64,000 bases of DNA, from NCBI RefSeq assembly GCF_012584515.1, contig NZ_CP051461.1, positions 1,472,001 through 1,536,000 of the forward strand. The letters are read 5' to 3'. This document shows positions 38,575 through 47,525 of this stretch, piece after piece. The notes beneath the pieces are model-generated. The model did no database searches. It was not told the DNA's origin and worked only from the letters and a program-made list of their open reading frames with translations. Position 1 is the first letter of the stretch; each line of letters opens with the position of its first letter. The position numbers were made by a program, and so were the translations under genes. The stretch comes from Polaromonas vacuolata (GTDB taxonomy: Bacteria > Pseudomonadota > Gammaproteobacteria > Burkholderiales > Burkholderiaceae_C).

Positions 38575-39141
38575 ATGTTTTGGACCATCCCCACACTTAT
38601 GACCTGGACTCGCATTATTGCGATTCCCCTAATCGTTGGTGTGTTCTACATCGACTTGCCATCCGCCGACCGCAACATGATCGCAACCATCATGTTCGTG
38701 GTCTTTGCAGCGACTGATTGGTTAGATGGATTTTTGGCGCGCAAGCTCAACCAGACTTCATCCTTTGGTGCATTTTTAGACCCGGTGGCGGACAAATTTT
38801 TAGTCTGTGCCAGTTTGCTGGTGCTAGTGCATTTACAACGTGCCGACGTGTTTGTTGCGCTCATCATCATAGGCCGCGAGATCGCGATTTCTGCACTGCG
38901 CGAATGGATGGCTTTGATAGGCGCGACTAAAAGCGTAGCGGTGCATATGCTGGGCAAGGTTAAGACCATGGTGCAGATGATTGCGATCCCATTTTTACTT
39001 TATGACGGCCGCTTGTTTGATCTGATCAACACCCATGTTTGGGGAACTTGGTTGATCTGGATTTCAGCCGTTTTGACGGTCTGGTCCATGGTTTACTATT
39101 TGAAAAAAGCTATTCCCGAGATTCGTGCACGGGCCAAATAA
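38575..39141 (+). CDS. pgsA: CDP-diacylglycerol-glycerol-3-phosphate 3-phosphatidyltransferase
   Basis: Inner-membrane enzyme making phosphatidylglycerophosphate. The 188 residues contain the full CDP-alcohol phosphotransferase signature D-x2-DG-x2-AR-x8-G-x3-D-x3-D (TDWLDGFLARKLN, then FGAFLDPVADKF, about 46-76). The uvrC-pgsA order is common in proteobacteria. A terminator follows. Confidence 0.94.
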   Translation: MFWTIPTLMTWTRIIAIPLIVGVFYIDLPSADRNMIATIMFVVFAATDWLDGFLARKLNQTSSFGAFLDPVADKFLVCASLLVLVHLQRADVFVALIIIGREIAISALREWMALIGATKSVAVHMLGKVKTMVQMIAIPFLLYDGRLFDLINTHVWGTWLIWISAVLTVWSMVYYLKKAIPEIRARAK

Positions 39142-39163
39142 GCCGGGCTTTATTTTTAGTTTT

Positions 39164-39193
39164 AGCGCGCAGACATTTTTGCGCGCTTTTTTT
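39164..39193 (+). terminator. Rho-independent terminator after pgsA
   Basis: AGCGCGCA (39164-39171) pairs with TGCGCGCT (39180-39187) across an 8-nt loop, with a T7 run after. It ends 12 bp before the next gene's GTG. Confidence 0.88.
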
Positions 39194-39204
39194 ATCGGTT
39201 TGCC

Positions 39205-40125
39205 GTGATCTCCTCTTCCCGTGAAACTGCCTTGGTGCGCGCCATGCCGGCCATTTTTGTGTTGATCTGGAGTACCGGCTTTATCGTCGCCAAGTTTGGT
39301 TTGCCGTACGCGCCGCCACTCAGTTTTTTGGTGTTGCGCTACTTTTTCTCGATTCTGTGTTTCTTAATTTGGATTGCGCTGGCGGGCGCTGCTTGGCCTC
39401 GCGGACGCCGGCAATGGTTGCACTTGGGCGTGACGGGATTGCTAATGCACGCCGGTTATTTAGGCGGCGTGTGGGTGGCTGTTAAGGCCGGTATGGGTTC
39501 GGGTTTAGCCGCTTTAATCGTTGGTTTACAACCGGTGTTGACCGCCTTGTGGGTTGCGTGGATGGCGTCTAACAACCCATCGTCTTCCAGCGCTGGTGTG
39601 ACCCCGCGTCAGTGGCTTGGCCTTGGGCTGGGATTGGGCGGTTTGCTGTTGGTGGTCTCGCGCAAATTTGGCACTGGGCATGAAGTGAGTCTGCTAACGC
39701 TAGGCGCAACCATTATTGCGCTACTCAGTATTACCGCCGGCACGCTGTATCAAAAACGCTTTGTGGCGGTTAACGATGTGCGCACCGCCAACGTGATTCA
39801 ATTGGGCGCAGCCTTTTTGATCACGCTGCCCTTGGCTTTGATGGAGGGTGAGGCGATTCAGTGGAATGCCTCTTTTGTAGGCGCTATGGCTTGGTCGGTA
39901 TTGGCCTTGACCTTGGGCGGCAGCTCACTGCTTTACCTCTTGATACAACGCGGCGCAGCGACGGCGGTAACCAGTTTGTTTTATCTTGTGCCCCCCACAA
40001 CCGCGGTAATGGCTTGGCTACTTTTTAACGAAAAAATCACCACCAGCACGGTTTTGGGCACGGCGTTGACTGCGATTGGCGTGAGTTTAGTGGTCAAGGG
40101 CGCGGCAATGCGAAAGTCGGCTTGA
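39205..40125 (+). CDS. DMT-superfamily (EamA) transporter
   Basis: A 306-residue membrane protein with ten hydrophobic segments arranged as two EamA repeats (about 12-150 and 165-300). Typical family features are IWSTGFIVAKFGLPYAPPLS at the start of repeat 1 and SLFYLVPPTTAVMAWLLFNE in repeat 2. The start is GTG 39205 (VISSSRETAL). It is probably a metabolite exporter; substrate unknown. Confidence 0.87.
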   Translation: MISSSRETALVRAMPAIFVLIWSTGFIVAKFGLPYAPPLSFLVLRYFFSILCFLIWIALAGAAWPRGRRQWLHLGVTGLLMHAGYLGGVWVAVKAGMGSGLAALIVGLQPVLTALWVAWMASNNPSSSSAGVTPRQWLGLGLGLGGLLLVVSRKFGTGHEVSLLTLGATIIALLSITAGTLYQKRFVAVNDVRTANVIQLGAAFLITLPLALMEGEAIQWNASFVGAMAWSVLALTLGGSSLLYLLIQRGAATAVTSLFYLVPPTTAVMAWLLFNEKITTSTVLGTALTAIGVSLVVKGAAMRKSA

Positions 40126-40175
40126 GTCAGCGTTTGCGCTTGGATAAATAAGATTTTCTAAGGTTGCTAACGTTT

Positions 40176-41156
40176 TTATGGTTTGGTTTTAGCCGCCGCT
40201 TTCCACGGCTCAGTCGCGAAATGTGCGACCAAATAATCAATCAACAAGCGTATGCGCCGCGGCACCTCAGCCCGGTAAGGTGCCAGCCAAGCGACGTCGG
40301 CTTGCGGCATAGACCATGCCGGCAATACGCGTTGCAATTTACCTTCGGCTAATTGCGGTGCGATGTCCCACAGGCTGCGCAGCAAAATGCCGTGACCACT
40401 TAAGCACCAGTCGCGCGCCATCTCGCCGGAGTTGCTGCTTAAGCGTCCTTTAACGCGAACGCTGGTTTGCTCTTCTAAGCCGCGCTTATCGCTTTGCCGC
40501 CTGAGTCGCCAGTGATCAAACTGACCCGAGGCTTGGCCGTTTTCTCGCACCACCAAACAATCGTGTTGCTCAAGTTCTTGCGGTGTTTTTGGGCTGCCAT
40601 TGCGGCGCAGATAGTCAGGCGCAGCCACCAACACACGCTGGTTTTGCGCCAGTCGGCGCGATACCCATTTAGCCGCTTGCACACTGTTGACTGACCAGAG
40701 CCAAACTGCGCCATCAAAGCCTTGCTCTGCCAGGTCTGGCAATTGCTCGGTCAGCTCAAGCTGAATCACCAGTTGTGGGTGGTGTTGTTGGAACAGCGCC
40801 AAGGCGGGCCCTAACCAAAGCCGGCCAAAGCCGAAAGTCGAGGCCAAACGAATCCTGCCCGTGGGTTCATGTTGGCGCTCACGCAACTGGGACTCTAAAT
40901 CTCTAAAGCCTTGGAGTAGGGCGCTGGCACGCTGACAAACTATTTCACCTTCTGCTGTCACGCTGATACGCCGCGTAGTGCGTAAAAAAAGTTTTTGACC
41001 TAGCCTAGCTTCCAGCGCTGCTAGCCGTTTGGTGACAGCTGGCGGTGCCATATCTAGCTGCAGTGCGGCCCCACTTAAACTGGCTTGCGCGCGAACAGCG
41101 AGGACTAATTCAAGGTCTGCGCGGCTAATGTCTGATGGGCTGGTGAGCGTCTTCAT
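40176..41156 (-). CDS. LysR-family transcriptional regulator
   Basis: LysR-type regulator of about 326 residues from ATG 41156 (MKTLTSPSDIS); an upstream ATG at 41180 has no ribosome site. The winged helix-turn-helix is at about 10-70 (SGAALQLDMAPPAVTKRLAA, LEARLGQKLFLRTTRR), followed by a substrate-binding domain (FGFGRLWLGPALALFQQHHP). It is divergent from the dehalogenase-like gene at 41279, the usual arrangement for LysR control of a neighbour. Confidence 0.9.
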   Translation of the reverse strand: MKTLTSPSDISRADLELVLAVRAQASLSGAALQLDMAPPAVTKRLAALEARLGQKLFLRTTRRISVTAEGEIVCQRASALLQGFRDLESQLRERQHEPTGRIRLASTFGFGRLWLGPALALFQQHHPQLVIQLELTEQLPDLAEQGFDGAVWLWSVNSVQAAKWVSRRLAQNQRVLVAAPDYLRRNGSPKTPQELEQHDCLVVRENGQASGQFDHWRLRRQSDKRGLEEQTSVRVKGRLSSNSGEMARDWCLSGHGILLRSLWDIAPQLAEGKLQRVLPAWSMPQADVAWLAPYRAEVPRRIRLLIDYLVAHFATEPWKAAAKTKP

Positions 41157-41278
41157 TGTTTCTTTTTTGGAAATAATCAATTGGTCTATTGTTGCTTGAA
41201 TCTATGCTTGTAAAAAGCGCATGATAAAAGCTCACTGAGCGCAATGTTTGTGTTCGGTTTTTTTTCGGAGACACAAAT

Positions 41279-42175
41279 TTGCTCACCTCCTTTGCGACTC
41301 AATTTAAGACTGAAAAAATCATCACTGCTGGCGGCCCGATAAACGCACGCAGCGGCGGCAAAGGCCCACCGTTGCTGCTATTGCATGGTCATCCACAAAG
41401 CCACGTGATGTGGCATTTAGTTGCACCAGCATTGGCCGAACACTTCAGCTTAGTGATGATGGATTTACGCGGCTACGGCGACTCTTTTCGAGCGACACCG
41501 GACGCACAACACGCAGCCCACTCCAAACGCGCTATGGCACAAGATGCTGTGGAAGTCATGCGCCACTTCGGCTTTGAGCGTTTCGCCGTGCTGGCACACG
41601 ACCGCGGTGCGCGTGTGGCGCACCGGCTTGCCGCTGACCATGTAGAGGCGGTCAGCAAAATGCTGCTACTTGATATTGCACCCACATTAGGCATGTACGC
41701 CAACACCAGCGAAGCGTTTGCAAAAGCCTATTGGCATTGGTTTTTCTTGATTCAGCCACTGCCCTTGCCAGAGGCCTTGATTACCTCCGATCCGGTGCGC
41801 TACTTGCGCAGCGTGATGGGTAAGCGCCATGCTGGATTAGCCGCTTTTGCGTCCGCCGCGCTGGCCGAATACGAGCGCTGTATACAAATACCCGGTAGCG
41901 CCGAATCGATGTGCGAAGACTACCGCGCATCCGCCGGCATTGACTTAGAACACGACCGCCAAGACATCAACGCGGGTCGCAAACTAGCGCTGCCAGTGCG
42001 TGTGCTGTGGGGCGAGCACGGCGTCATCAGTCAATGTTTTGATCCACTGGCTTTGTGGCGTGAACGCGCTAGCGATGTGTCTGGCTCAGCCGTGGCTTGC
42101 GGCCACTACATTGCCGAAGAGTTACCCGAAAGAGTGATTCAAGAAGCGCTCGAATTCTTCAAAAGTCCGGCGTGA
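41279..42175 (+). CDS. Alpha/beta hydrolase, haloacetate dehalogenase-like
   Basis: A 298-residue alpha/beta hydrolase resembling fluoro/haloacetate dehalogenases: oxyanion HGHPQSHVMWH, the MDLRGYGDS strand, nucleophile Asp in LAHDRGARVAHRLA, and the catalytic His in ACGHYIAEE. The start is TTG 41279: GGAG at 41267-41270 lies 8 nt before it, while no ATG is near. Halide-contacting residues cannot be verified by eye, so epoxide hydrolase activity remains possible. Confidence 0.8.
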   Translation: MLTSFATQFKTEKIITAGGPINARSGGKGPPLLLLHGHPQSHVMWHLVAPALAEHFSLVMMDLRGYGDSFRATPDAQHAAHSKRAMAQDAVEVMRHFGFERFAVLAHDRGARVAHRLAADHVEAVSKMLLLDIAPTLGMYANTSEAFAKAYWHWFFLIQPLPLPEALITSDPVRYLRSVMGKRHAGLAAFASAALAEYERCIQIPGSAESMCEDYRASAGIDLEHDRQDINAGRKLALPVRVLWGEHGVISQCFDPLALWRERASDVSGSAVACGHYIAEELPERVIQEALEFFKSPA

Positions 42176-42216
42176 TTGCCGACTTTTAATCGCTTTTAAA
42201 CCCCCAACGAAAGAAC

Positions 42217-43323
42217 ATGATGAGCAGCAGTTTTGGCAAAAAAAGAATCGCCGTTATTCCCGGCGACGGCATTGGTAAAGAAGTCATGCCAGAAGGCATA
42301 CGCGTGATGGACGCAGCCGCGCGCAAGTTCGGGCTTGACCTGCATTTTGACCATTTTGATTTTTCTAGCTGGGACTACTGCGAGAAGCACGGAAAGATGC
42401 TGCCCGATGACTGGAAAGACCAAATCGGCGGCCATGATGCGATTTATTTTGGCGCTGTTGGTTGGCCTGAAAAAATCGCCGATCACGTCTCGCTGTGGGG
42501 TTCTTTGTTGCTGTTTCGCCGCGAGTTCGACCAGTACATCAACCTGCGCCCGGCCCGCCTCATGCCCGGCATCATCGCACCCGTCGTCAGGCGCGACGGC
42601 AGCGCGCGCTTACCCGGTGAGATTGATTTTTACATCGTGCGTGAAAACACCGAAGGCGAGTACTCCAGCATTGGCGGCAAGGCCTTCCCCGGCACCGACC
42701 GCGAGTTTGTTTTGCAAGAGTCAGTCTTCACCCGCATAGGTGTAGACCGGGTGCTTAAGTTTGCGTTCGAGTTGGCCCAATCGCGCCCTAAAAAGCATTT
42801 GACCAGCGCAACAAAGTCAAACGGTATTTCTATCTCCATGCCTTACTGGGACGAGCGTGTGGCTGAGATGGCCAAGGGCTATCCAGAGATTAATTTGGAT
42901 AAATTTCACATCGATATATTGACCGCCCACTTTGTGCAGCGGCCAGACTTTTTTGATGTGGTGGTGGCGAGTAATTTGTTCGGCGATATTCTTAGCGACT
43001 TGGGTCCCGCCTGCACCGGCACGATTGGTATTGCGCCTAGCGCCAACCTAAATCCAGAACGTAAATTTCCTTCTTTGTTTGAGCCAGTGCATGGTTCGGC
43101 GCCTGATATCGCTGGGCGCGGCATCGCCAATCCAATTGGTCAAATCTGGTGCGGCGCGATGATGTTGCAGTTTCTTGGCCATCAAGAAGCGCATGATGCG
43201 ATTCTTTCTGCGATTGAAAAAGTCTTAGCTCCCGGCAGCGGCGCGCCCCGTACGCCTGATTTGGGCGGTACGGCTTCTACGGCTGATGTGGGTAAGGCAA
43301 TTGCGGAAGTTTTAGGTAGTTAA
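42217..43323 (+). CDS. ttuC: Tartrate dehydrogenase/decarboxylase (TtuC/DmlA type)
   Basis: NAD- and metal-dependent beta-decarboxylating dehydrogenase of 368 residues, acting on tartrate or D-malate. IAVIPGDGIGKEVMPEGIRV opens the isocitrate/isopropylmalate fold; RPARLMPGI, RENTEGEYSS and NLFGDILSDLG are the substrate and metal-site blocks; FEPVHGSAPDIAGRGIANPI is the nucleotide site. The WDYCEKHGKMLPDDW stretch is typical of tartrate rather than isopropylmalate enzymes. Confidence 0.9.
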   Translation: MMSSSFGKKRIAVIPGDGIGKEVMPEGIRVMDAAARKFGLDLHFDHFDFSSWDYCEKHGKMLPDDWKDQIGGHDAIYFGAVGWPEKIADHVSLWGSLLLFRREFDQYINLRPARLMPGIIAPVVRRDGSARLPGEIDFYIVRENTEGEYSSIGGKAFPGTDREFVLQESVFTRIGVDRVLKFAFELAQSRPKKHLTSATKSNGISISMPYWDERVAEMAKGYPEINLDKFHIDILTAHFVQRPDFFDVVVASNLFGDILSDLGPACTGTIGIAPSANLNPERKFPSLFEPVHGSAPDIAGRGIANPIGQIWCGAMMLQFLGHQEAHDAILSAIEKVLAPGSGAPRTPDLGGTASTADVGKAIAEVLGS

Positions 43324-43586
43324 AGCTACACAAATTGACGGCATATGCAGCAGAGTAAATAAAATCACTCTGCATACTTAGCTTTGTTTCGGTTTGGCCT
43401 AAAAAACAGATTAGAATTTGTAGCTTGAGTTGAAAGAAACGGTCAGTCTGCTTGAGTTACCATTGAAAAATGTAATTTAAATAAAGTACTTTGATACAGT
43501 GCACATTGACTGTAGCGATGCCAGAGCATTTCCTACTGGCGACTTTTTTTAAGACAACTTTTTATTTCACCAATGAGGGGCTCCCT

Positions 43587-43859
43587 GTGAACAAGACCGA
43601 ACTGATAGAGCACATTGCCAAGCATGCTGATATTTCGAAAGCTGCTGCTACCCGCGCTCTAGAAGCGACAATAGGTGCGGTAAAGACCACACTTAAAAAA
43701 GGTGGCTCCGTTTCTCTAGTGGGTTTTGGTACATTTGCGGTTGGTAAGCGCGTTGCGCGCATGGGTCGCAATCCACGCACTGGTGAAGCGATTAAAATCA
43801 AGGCAGCCAAGGTTCCGAAATTCCGGCCAGGCAAAGCGCTTAAAGACGCTTTGAACTGA
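43587..43859 (+). CDS. hupB: DNA-binding protein HU
   Basis: A 90-residue histone-like protein that bends DNA as a dimer. It begins [20 protein letters not shown] from GTG 43587, with GAGGGG 6 nt upstream; the longer open frame is not needed. The DNA-grasping arm [20 protein letters not shown] and the GFGTF turn are standard. The 262-bp region before it (43324-43586) must hold its promoter but gives no clear consensus. Confidence 0.96.
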   Translation: MNKTELIEHIAKHADISKAAATRALEATIGAVKTTLKKGGSVSLVGFGTFAVGKRVARMGRNPRTGEAIKIKAAKVPKFRPGKALKDALN

Positions 43860-43884
43860 ACCGATGAATTTAAAAGTTTAGGTG

Positions 43885-43960
43885 GGGTGCTTAGCTCAGT
43901 TGGTAGAGCAGCGCCCTTACACGGCGTAGGTCGGCGGTTCGAGCCCGTCAGCACCCACCA
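43885..43960 (+). tRNA. tRNA-Val (anticodon TAC)
   Basis: A 76-nt cloverleaf with encoded CCA: acceptor GGGTGCT/AGCACCC, D arm AGCTCAGTTGGTAGAGC, anticodon stem-loop GCGCC-CTTACAC-GGCGT with TAC in the loop, T arm GGCGG-TTCGAGC-CCGTC. It lies between HU and ppiD. Confidence 0.97.
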
Positions 43961-43976
43961 TTAACTTTAGTGATTG

Positions 43977-44009
43977 AAAAAAGGCGAACAACGGTTCGCC
44001 TTTTTTTTT
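43977..44009 (+). terminator. Rho-independent terminator after tRNA-Val
   Basis: AAGGCGAAC (43981-43989) pairs with GTTCGCCTT (43994-44002) with a 4-nt loop, followed by T8. It isolates the HU/tRNA transcript from ppiD. Confidence 0.9.
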
Positions 44010-44084
44010 ATCATTCAGCTTTTATTTTTACTTTCACTTCACCAATTATTTTTTTGCCGCAGGTTGGCTCAGGGGAAATTCGAG

Positions 44085-46007
44085 ATGTTTGATTTCATTC
44101 GTAAGCACACCAAAGTCACAATGGGATTTTTGTTCCTGCTGATAGTGCCGTCTTTTTTATTGCTCGGTATGAATCGAAACAATCAGGGCAACGAAAGCAG
44201 TGCGACAGTCGCCAAAGTTGATGGTCAAAAAATTACCCAAGCCCAGTGGGATCAAGCCCACATGCGCGAAGTCGAACGCCTGCGCCCAAGCATGCCGTCT
44301 ATAGACCCAAAGCTTTTAGATTCACCAGAAGCGCGTTACGCCACACTAGAGCGCTTGGTGCGCGACCGCGTATTGTTTGCGGCGTCTAACAAGTTTGGTC
44401 TTGGCGTGAGCGACCAACGTTTAGCACGTGAGTTGATGCAAAACGCAGACATTGCATCGCTGCGCAATCCGGACGGCTCCTTAGATAAAGTGCGCTACAA
44501 CCAATTGTTGGCCGCCCAAGGCCTCAGTCCAGAAATGTTTGAAGCCAATGTGCGTGCAGATTTATCCAGTCGCCAAGTGCTCGCTGGCGTCGCTGGCAGC
44601 GGTTTTGCTTCGACGGCAACAGCCAACGTGGCTTTGGGTGCTTACTTCGAAAAACGCGATATTCAAGTGGCTATGTTTTCCACGCCTGCCTACTCAGCAA
44701 AACTGACCGCTACAGACGCTGATTTAGAACAGTTTTACAAAGCTAACGAGGCCTTGTTCCAGGCACCTGAGCAAGCCGACATCGAATACTTGCTGCTTGA
44801 TGTGGCAACGATTGAAAAAGGTCTGAATGTTAGCGATGCCGATCTGCGCGCTTACTACGATCAAAATGCCCTGCGCATGAGCGGTACCGAAGAGCGCCGC
44901 GCCAGCCATATTTTGATCAATGCACCAAAATCTGCACCGGCTGCAGAGCGCGAAGCGGCCAAAGCCAAAGCCACTGAAATTTTGGCGCAACTGAAAAAGT
45001 CACCCGATCAGTTCGCCGAATTGGCGCGCAAAAATTCACAAGACACCGGCTCTGCAGCCGCTGGTGGTGACCTCGATTTCTTCTCTCGCGGTGCAATGGT
45101 AAAACCATTTGAAGACGCTGCCTTCGCCATGAAAAAGGGCGAGATAAGTGATGTAGTTGAGTCCGACTTCGGCTACCACATCATCCGCCTGACTGACATC
45201 AAAGCACCTAAGATTCGCAGCTTCGAAGAAATGAAGCCAGAAATTTTGGCCGATGTTAAAAAGCAGCAAGCGCAAACGCGCTTTTCTGAAGTGGCAGAGT
45301 CTTTCACAAATAGCGTTTATGAGCAGTCCGATAGCCTCAAGCCAATCGCCGAACGCCTCAAGCTCGACATCCGTACCGCCACTGGTTTGACCCGCACGGC
45401 CCGCCCCGGCGCAACCGGTGCTTTAGCTAATACCAAGCTCCTCAACGCTATTTTCTCGCCAGACGCTATCGAGAAAAAACGCAATACCGCAGCCATAGAT
45501 GTTGGCTCCAGCCAACTCGTTTCTGCACGCATCACGCGTTACGCCCCAGCGCATACCCAGTCTTTAGCTGAAGTTAAAGACAACGTACGTCAGCGCTGGT
45601 TAGCCCAGCGCGGCGCAGAGACGGCTCGCAAAGACGGCGCAGACAAATTAGCCGCCTGGAAGGCCGCCCCCGCAAGCGCTACTTTGCCCGCAGCTGTAGT
45701 GGTTTCACGAAGTGATCTGCAACAACTCGCGCCACAAGTAGTCGATGCAGCACTGCGCGCAGATGCCACAAGTCTGCCAATTTTTGTCGGTGTAGACATG
45801 GGCGCTCAAGGTTATGCGATTGTCAAAGTCAACAAAATGGAACAACGCGACCCACCAACCGCTGCTATCGCAGCGCAAGAGCGCAACCAATATGCACAGT
45901 GGTGGACGTCGGCAGAAAGCTTGGCCTACTACAACGTGTTGAAAGAGCGCTTGAACACACAAATTTTGGTCGCAAAACCGGTGTCGATTCAAGCAAATGC
46001 ACGTTAA
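44085..46007 (+). CDS. ppiD: Periplasmic folding chaperone PpiD (SurA-like/parvulin)
   Basis: Inner-membrane-anchored chaperone of 640 residues. ATG 44085 gives MFDFIRKHTKVTMGFLFLLI with a membrane helix at about 12-30, and an AGGGGAA site upstream. A SurA-N-like helical region is followed by one parvulin domain (RRASHILINAPKS, FAELARKNSQDTGSAAAGGD, FGYHIIRLTDIK, about 270-385) and a C-terminal chaperone region. It assists outer-membrane protein folding at the translocon. Confidence 0.93.
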   Translation: MFDFIRKHTKVTMGFLFLLIVPSFLLLGMNRNNQGNESSATVAKVDGQKITQAQWDQAHMREVERLRPSMPSIDPKLLDSPEARYATLERLVRDRVLFAASNKFGLGVSDQRLARELMQNADIASLRNPDGSLDKVRYNQLLAAQGLSPEMFEANVRADLSSRQVLAGVAGSGFASTATANVALGAYFEKRDIQVAMFSTPAYSAKLTATDADLEQFYKANEALFQAPEQADIEYLLLDVATIEKGLNVSDADLRAYYDQNALRMSGTEERRASHILINAPKSAPAAEREAAKAKATEILAQLKKSPDQFAELARKNSQDTGSAAAGGDLDFFSRGAMVKPFEDAAFAMKKGEISDVVESDFGYHIIRLTDIKAPKIRSFEEMKPEILADVKKQQAQTRFSEVAESFTNSVYEQSDSLKPIAERLKLDIRTATGLTRTARPGATGALANTKLLNAIFSPDAIEKKRNTAAIDVGSSQLVSARITRYAPAHTQSLAEVKDNVRQRWLAQRGAETARKDGADKLAAWKAAPASATLPAAVVVSRSDLQQLAPQVVDAALRADATSLPIFVGVDMGAQGYAIVKVNKMEQRDPPTAAIAAQERNQYAQWWTSAESLAYYNVLKERLNTQILVAKPVSIQANAR

Positions 46008-46070
46008 GCCGCACAAAGTGCTGCTCAACGGGGAAACACAGGCCTTGTAGGCCTTATAATATTGTCTTGC

Positions 46071-46147
46071 GGTGGCTGTAGCTCAGTTGGTAGAGTCCAG
46101 GATTGTGATTCCTGTTGTCGTGGGTTCGAGCCCCATCAGCCACCCCA
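46071..46147 (+). tRNA. tRNA-His (anticodon GTG), probable prophage attachment site
   Basis: A 77-nt tRNA with the extra 5' G of tRNA-His, acceptor GTGGCTG/CAGCCAC, anticodon loop TTGTGAT, T arm GTGGG-TTCGAGC-CCCAC-like, and encoded CCA. The phage integrase gene ends 25 bp beyond it, pointing at it, which is the usual layout after integration into a tRNA 3' end; the tRNA stays intact. Confidence 0.96.
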
Positions 46148-46166
46148 TTAAATACTCAATAAAATC

Positions 46167-46190
46167 AAGGCTCTACGGAGCCTTTATTTT
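46167..46190 (+). terminator. Terminator after tRNA-His, at prophage left edge
   Basis: AAGGCTC (46167-46173) pairs with GAGCCTT (46178-46184) with a TACG loop, followed by TATTTTTTT. It overlaps the last codons of the opposing integrase gene. Confidence 0.75.
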
Positions 46191-47315
46191 TTTCTGGGCA
46201 TAACTCGGGCATAAAGTAGTTTCTAGTCGCGCCATCTCGCGCACGTTCTGATCGCCGTCCAACCACTTGGCATACGTCTTGTGGAACATTTCAACGCTGT
46301 GCCCCAGCTGCTTTGCGCAAAACGCTGGATTCATTCCTGCCATCAACATTACAGTGGCGTATGTGTGCCTCATGTTGTAAGGCCTGCGGTATCTAACTCC
46401 CAAAATTTTCAAGGTAGGCGTCCAAAAGCTCCTGCGGTAGGCGCGCTCATCTACCCAAGCTGTGCGATACCTAGGGTCGGTAAAGACATGTTCGCCTGCA
46501 ACTTGCGTATGTTCGCGCTGGCGCTGTATGGCGGCCAGCGCCCGGCTGTTGAGATTGACCGTACGCTCCACATTGGTCTTGGTACGGTCTTTCTGAACAC
46601 CGCGCACCACGGCTTCCCTCACCACCACCAAGCCGCTGGCCAGATCCACGTTGTCCCAGCGCAAGCCAAAGATCTCAGACGTGCGCATGCCAGTCCAAAA
46701 CCAAAACTCGGTAAAGTTGGAAACTTGGCCTGGGTGCTTGTCTGCCAAGCTGACCAGCACCTTTTCCATTTCTTCGCGACTAAACGGGTCAGGCGGCTCC
46801 TTCTGGTGTTTGGCGTGGGGGACTTTGATAACTGGGTTGTCAACCAGAATCTTGTCGGTGACGGCTAGCTCGACCGCTTCGCGCAGCACCTGGACGTAGT
46901 TATTTACGGTCTTGCCAGACAGATCCGGGCGTGTTGCCAAGGCTGTAAGGATGTCGCTGGTGCGCAAAGCTCGCAGCGCCTTATCTCCCAAACCCGTTAT
47001 TTTCCAAAATTTGGCGCAAGACTCATATCCTGCCCGAGTGGACTCCTCGATGCGCTGGCCCTTGAGCCAGGTGTCGAGCTGAGCGCCTACCGTTAGTTTT
47101 CCACCATCGCCGGCTGCCCTAAAGTATTCAGCCATGCTGAAAGTGCTGAGTCGGATTTTCTCTTTGATCTCGGCCACCAGGCGCTCGGCATACTTTAGAT
47201 TGGCCGATGTCGGGGGCATCGGCTTGCCGTTCAAGGTTAGAGTGCGATGCTGCTGCTTGCCATCGAGCGTGAACGTGACGCGGATCGAGTTTGGCCTGAT
47301 GTTGACTCCACCCAT
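46173..47315 (-). CDS. int: Phage tyrosine integrase
   Basis: Site-specific recombinase of 380 residues. The N-terminal arm-binding domain (about 1-65, NSIRVTFTLDGKQQHRTLTL) is followed by a core-binding domain and the catalytic domain: Arg211 (FWFWTGMRTSEIFGLRW), Arg316-His317 (YNMRHTYAT, with Tyr in place of the usual first His), His339 (QLGH) and nucleophile Tyr348 (HKTYAKWLDG). It abuts tRNA-His and overlaps the excisionase gene by 79 bp. Confidence 0.95.
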   Translation of the reverse strand: MGGVNIRPNSIRVTFTLDGKQQHRTLTLNGKPMPPTSANLKYAERLVAEIKEKIRLSTFSMAEYFRAAGDGGKLTVGAQLDTWLKGQRIEESTRAGYESCAKFWKITGLGDKALRALRTSDILTALATRPDLSGKTVNNYVQVLREAVELAVTDKILVDNPVIKVPHAKHQKEPPDPFSREEMEKVLVSLADKHPGQVSNFTEFWFWTGMRTSEIFGLRWDNVDLASGLVVVREAVVRGVQKDRTKTNVERTVNLNSRALAAIQRQREHTQVAGEHVFTDPRYRTAWVDERAYRRSFWTPTLKILGVRYRRPYNMRHTYATVMLMAGMNPAFCAKQLGHSVEMFHKTYAKWLDGDQNVREMARLETTLCPSYAQKKIKAP

Positions 47316-47479
47316 GATTGATACCCTTTGATTGAAATAAGAATTCGGCCGTCTGGGCCCCTTCGGTACTCACGGCCTTCTAGCCAGATCCCGTCTTGAA
47401 TCTTACGGCGTATAGCTTTTTCGCTGTATCCGGTGAGGCTGGCGGCCAGATCTACAGTGACGTATGGGGCGGTGCTCAT
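47237..47479 (-). CDS. xis: Phage excisionase
   Basis: An 80-residue winged-helix DNA-bending protein. The core YVTVDLAASLTGYSEKAIRR then GREYRRGPDGRILISIKGYQ matches a common excisionase family (DUF1233-like); a Ser/Arg-rich tail follows. Its 3' end overlaps int by 79 bp, like lambda xis-int, so relative synthesis may be set by coupled translation. Confidence 0.8.
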   Translation of the reverse strand: MSTAPYVTVDLAASLTGYSEKAIRRKIQDGIWLEGREYRRGPDGRILISIKGYQSWVESTSGQTRSASRSRSMASSSIAL

Positions 47480-47525
47480 GTTCTTTCCTTTATTAGCTTT
47501 AGTAGCTTTACTAGTTCTTCACTTG

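Noticed and set aside
46281..46868. Plus-strand 195-codon frame opposite the integrase
   Set aside because: It lies within the integrase gene, whose catalytic residues are intact on the minus strand.
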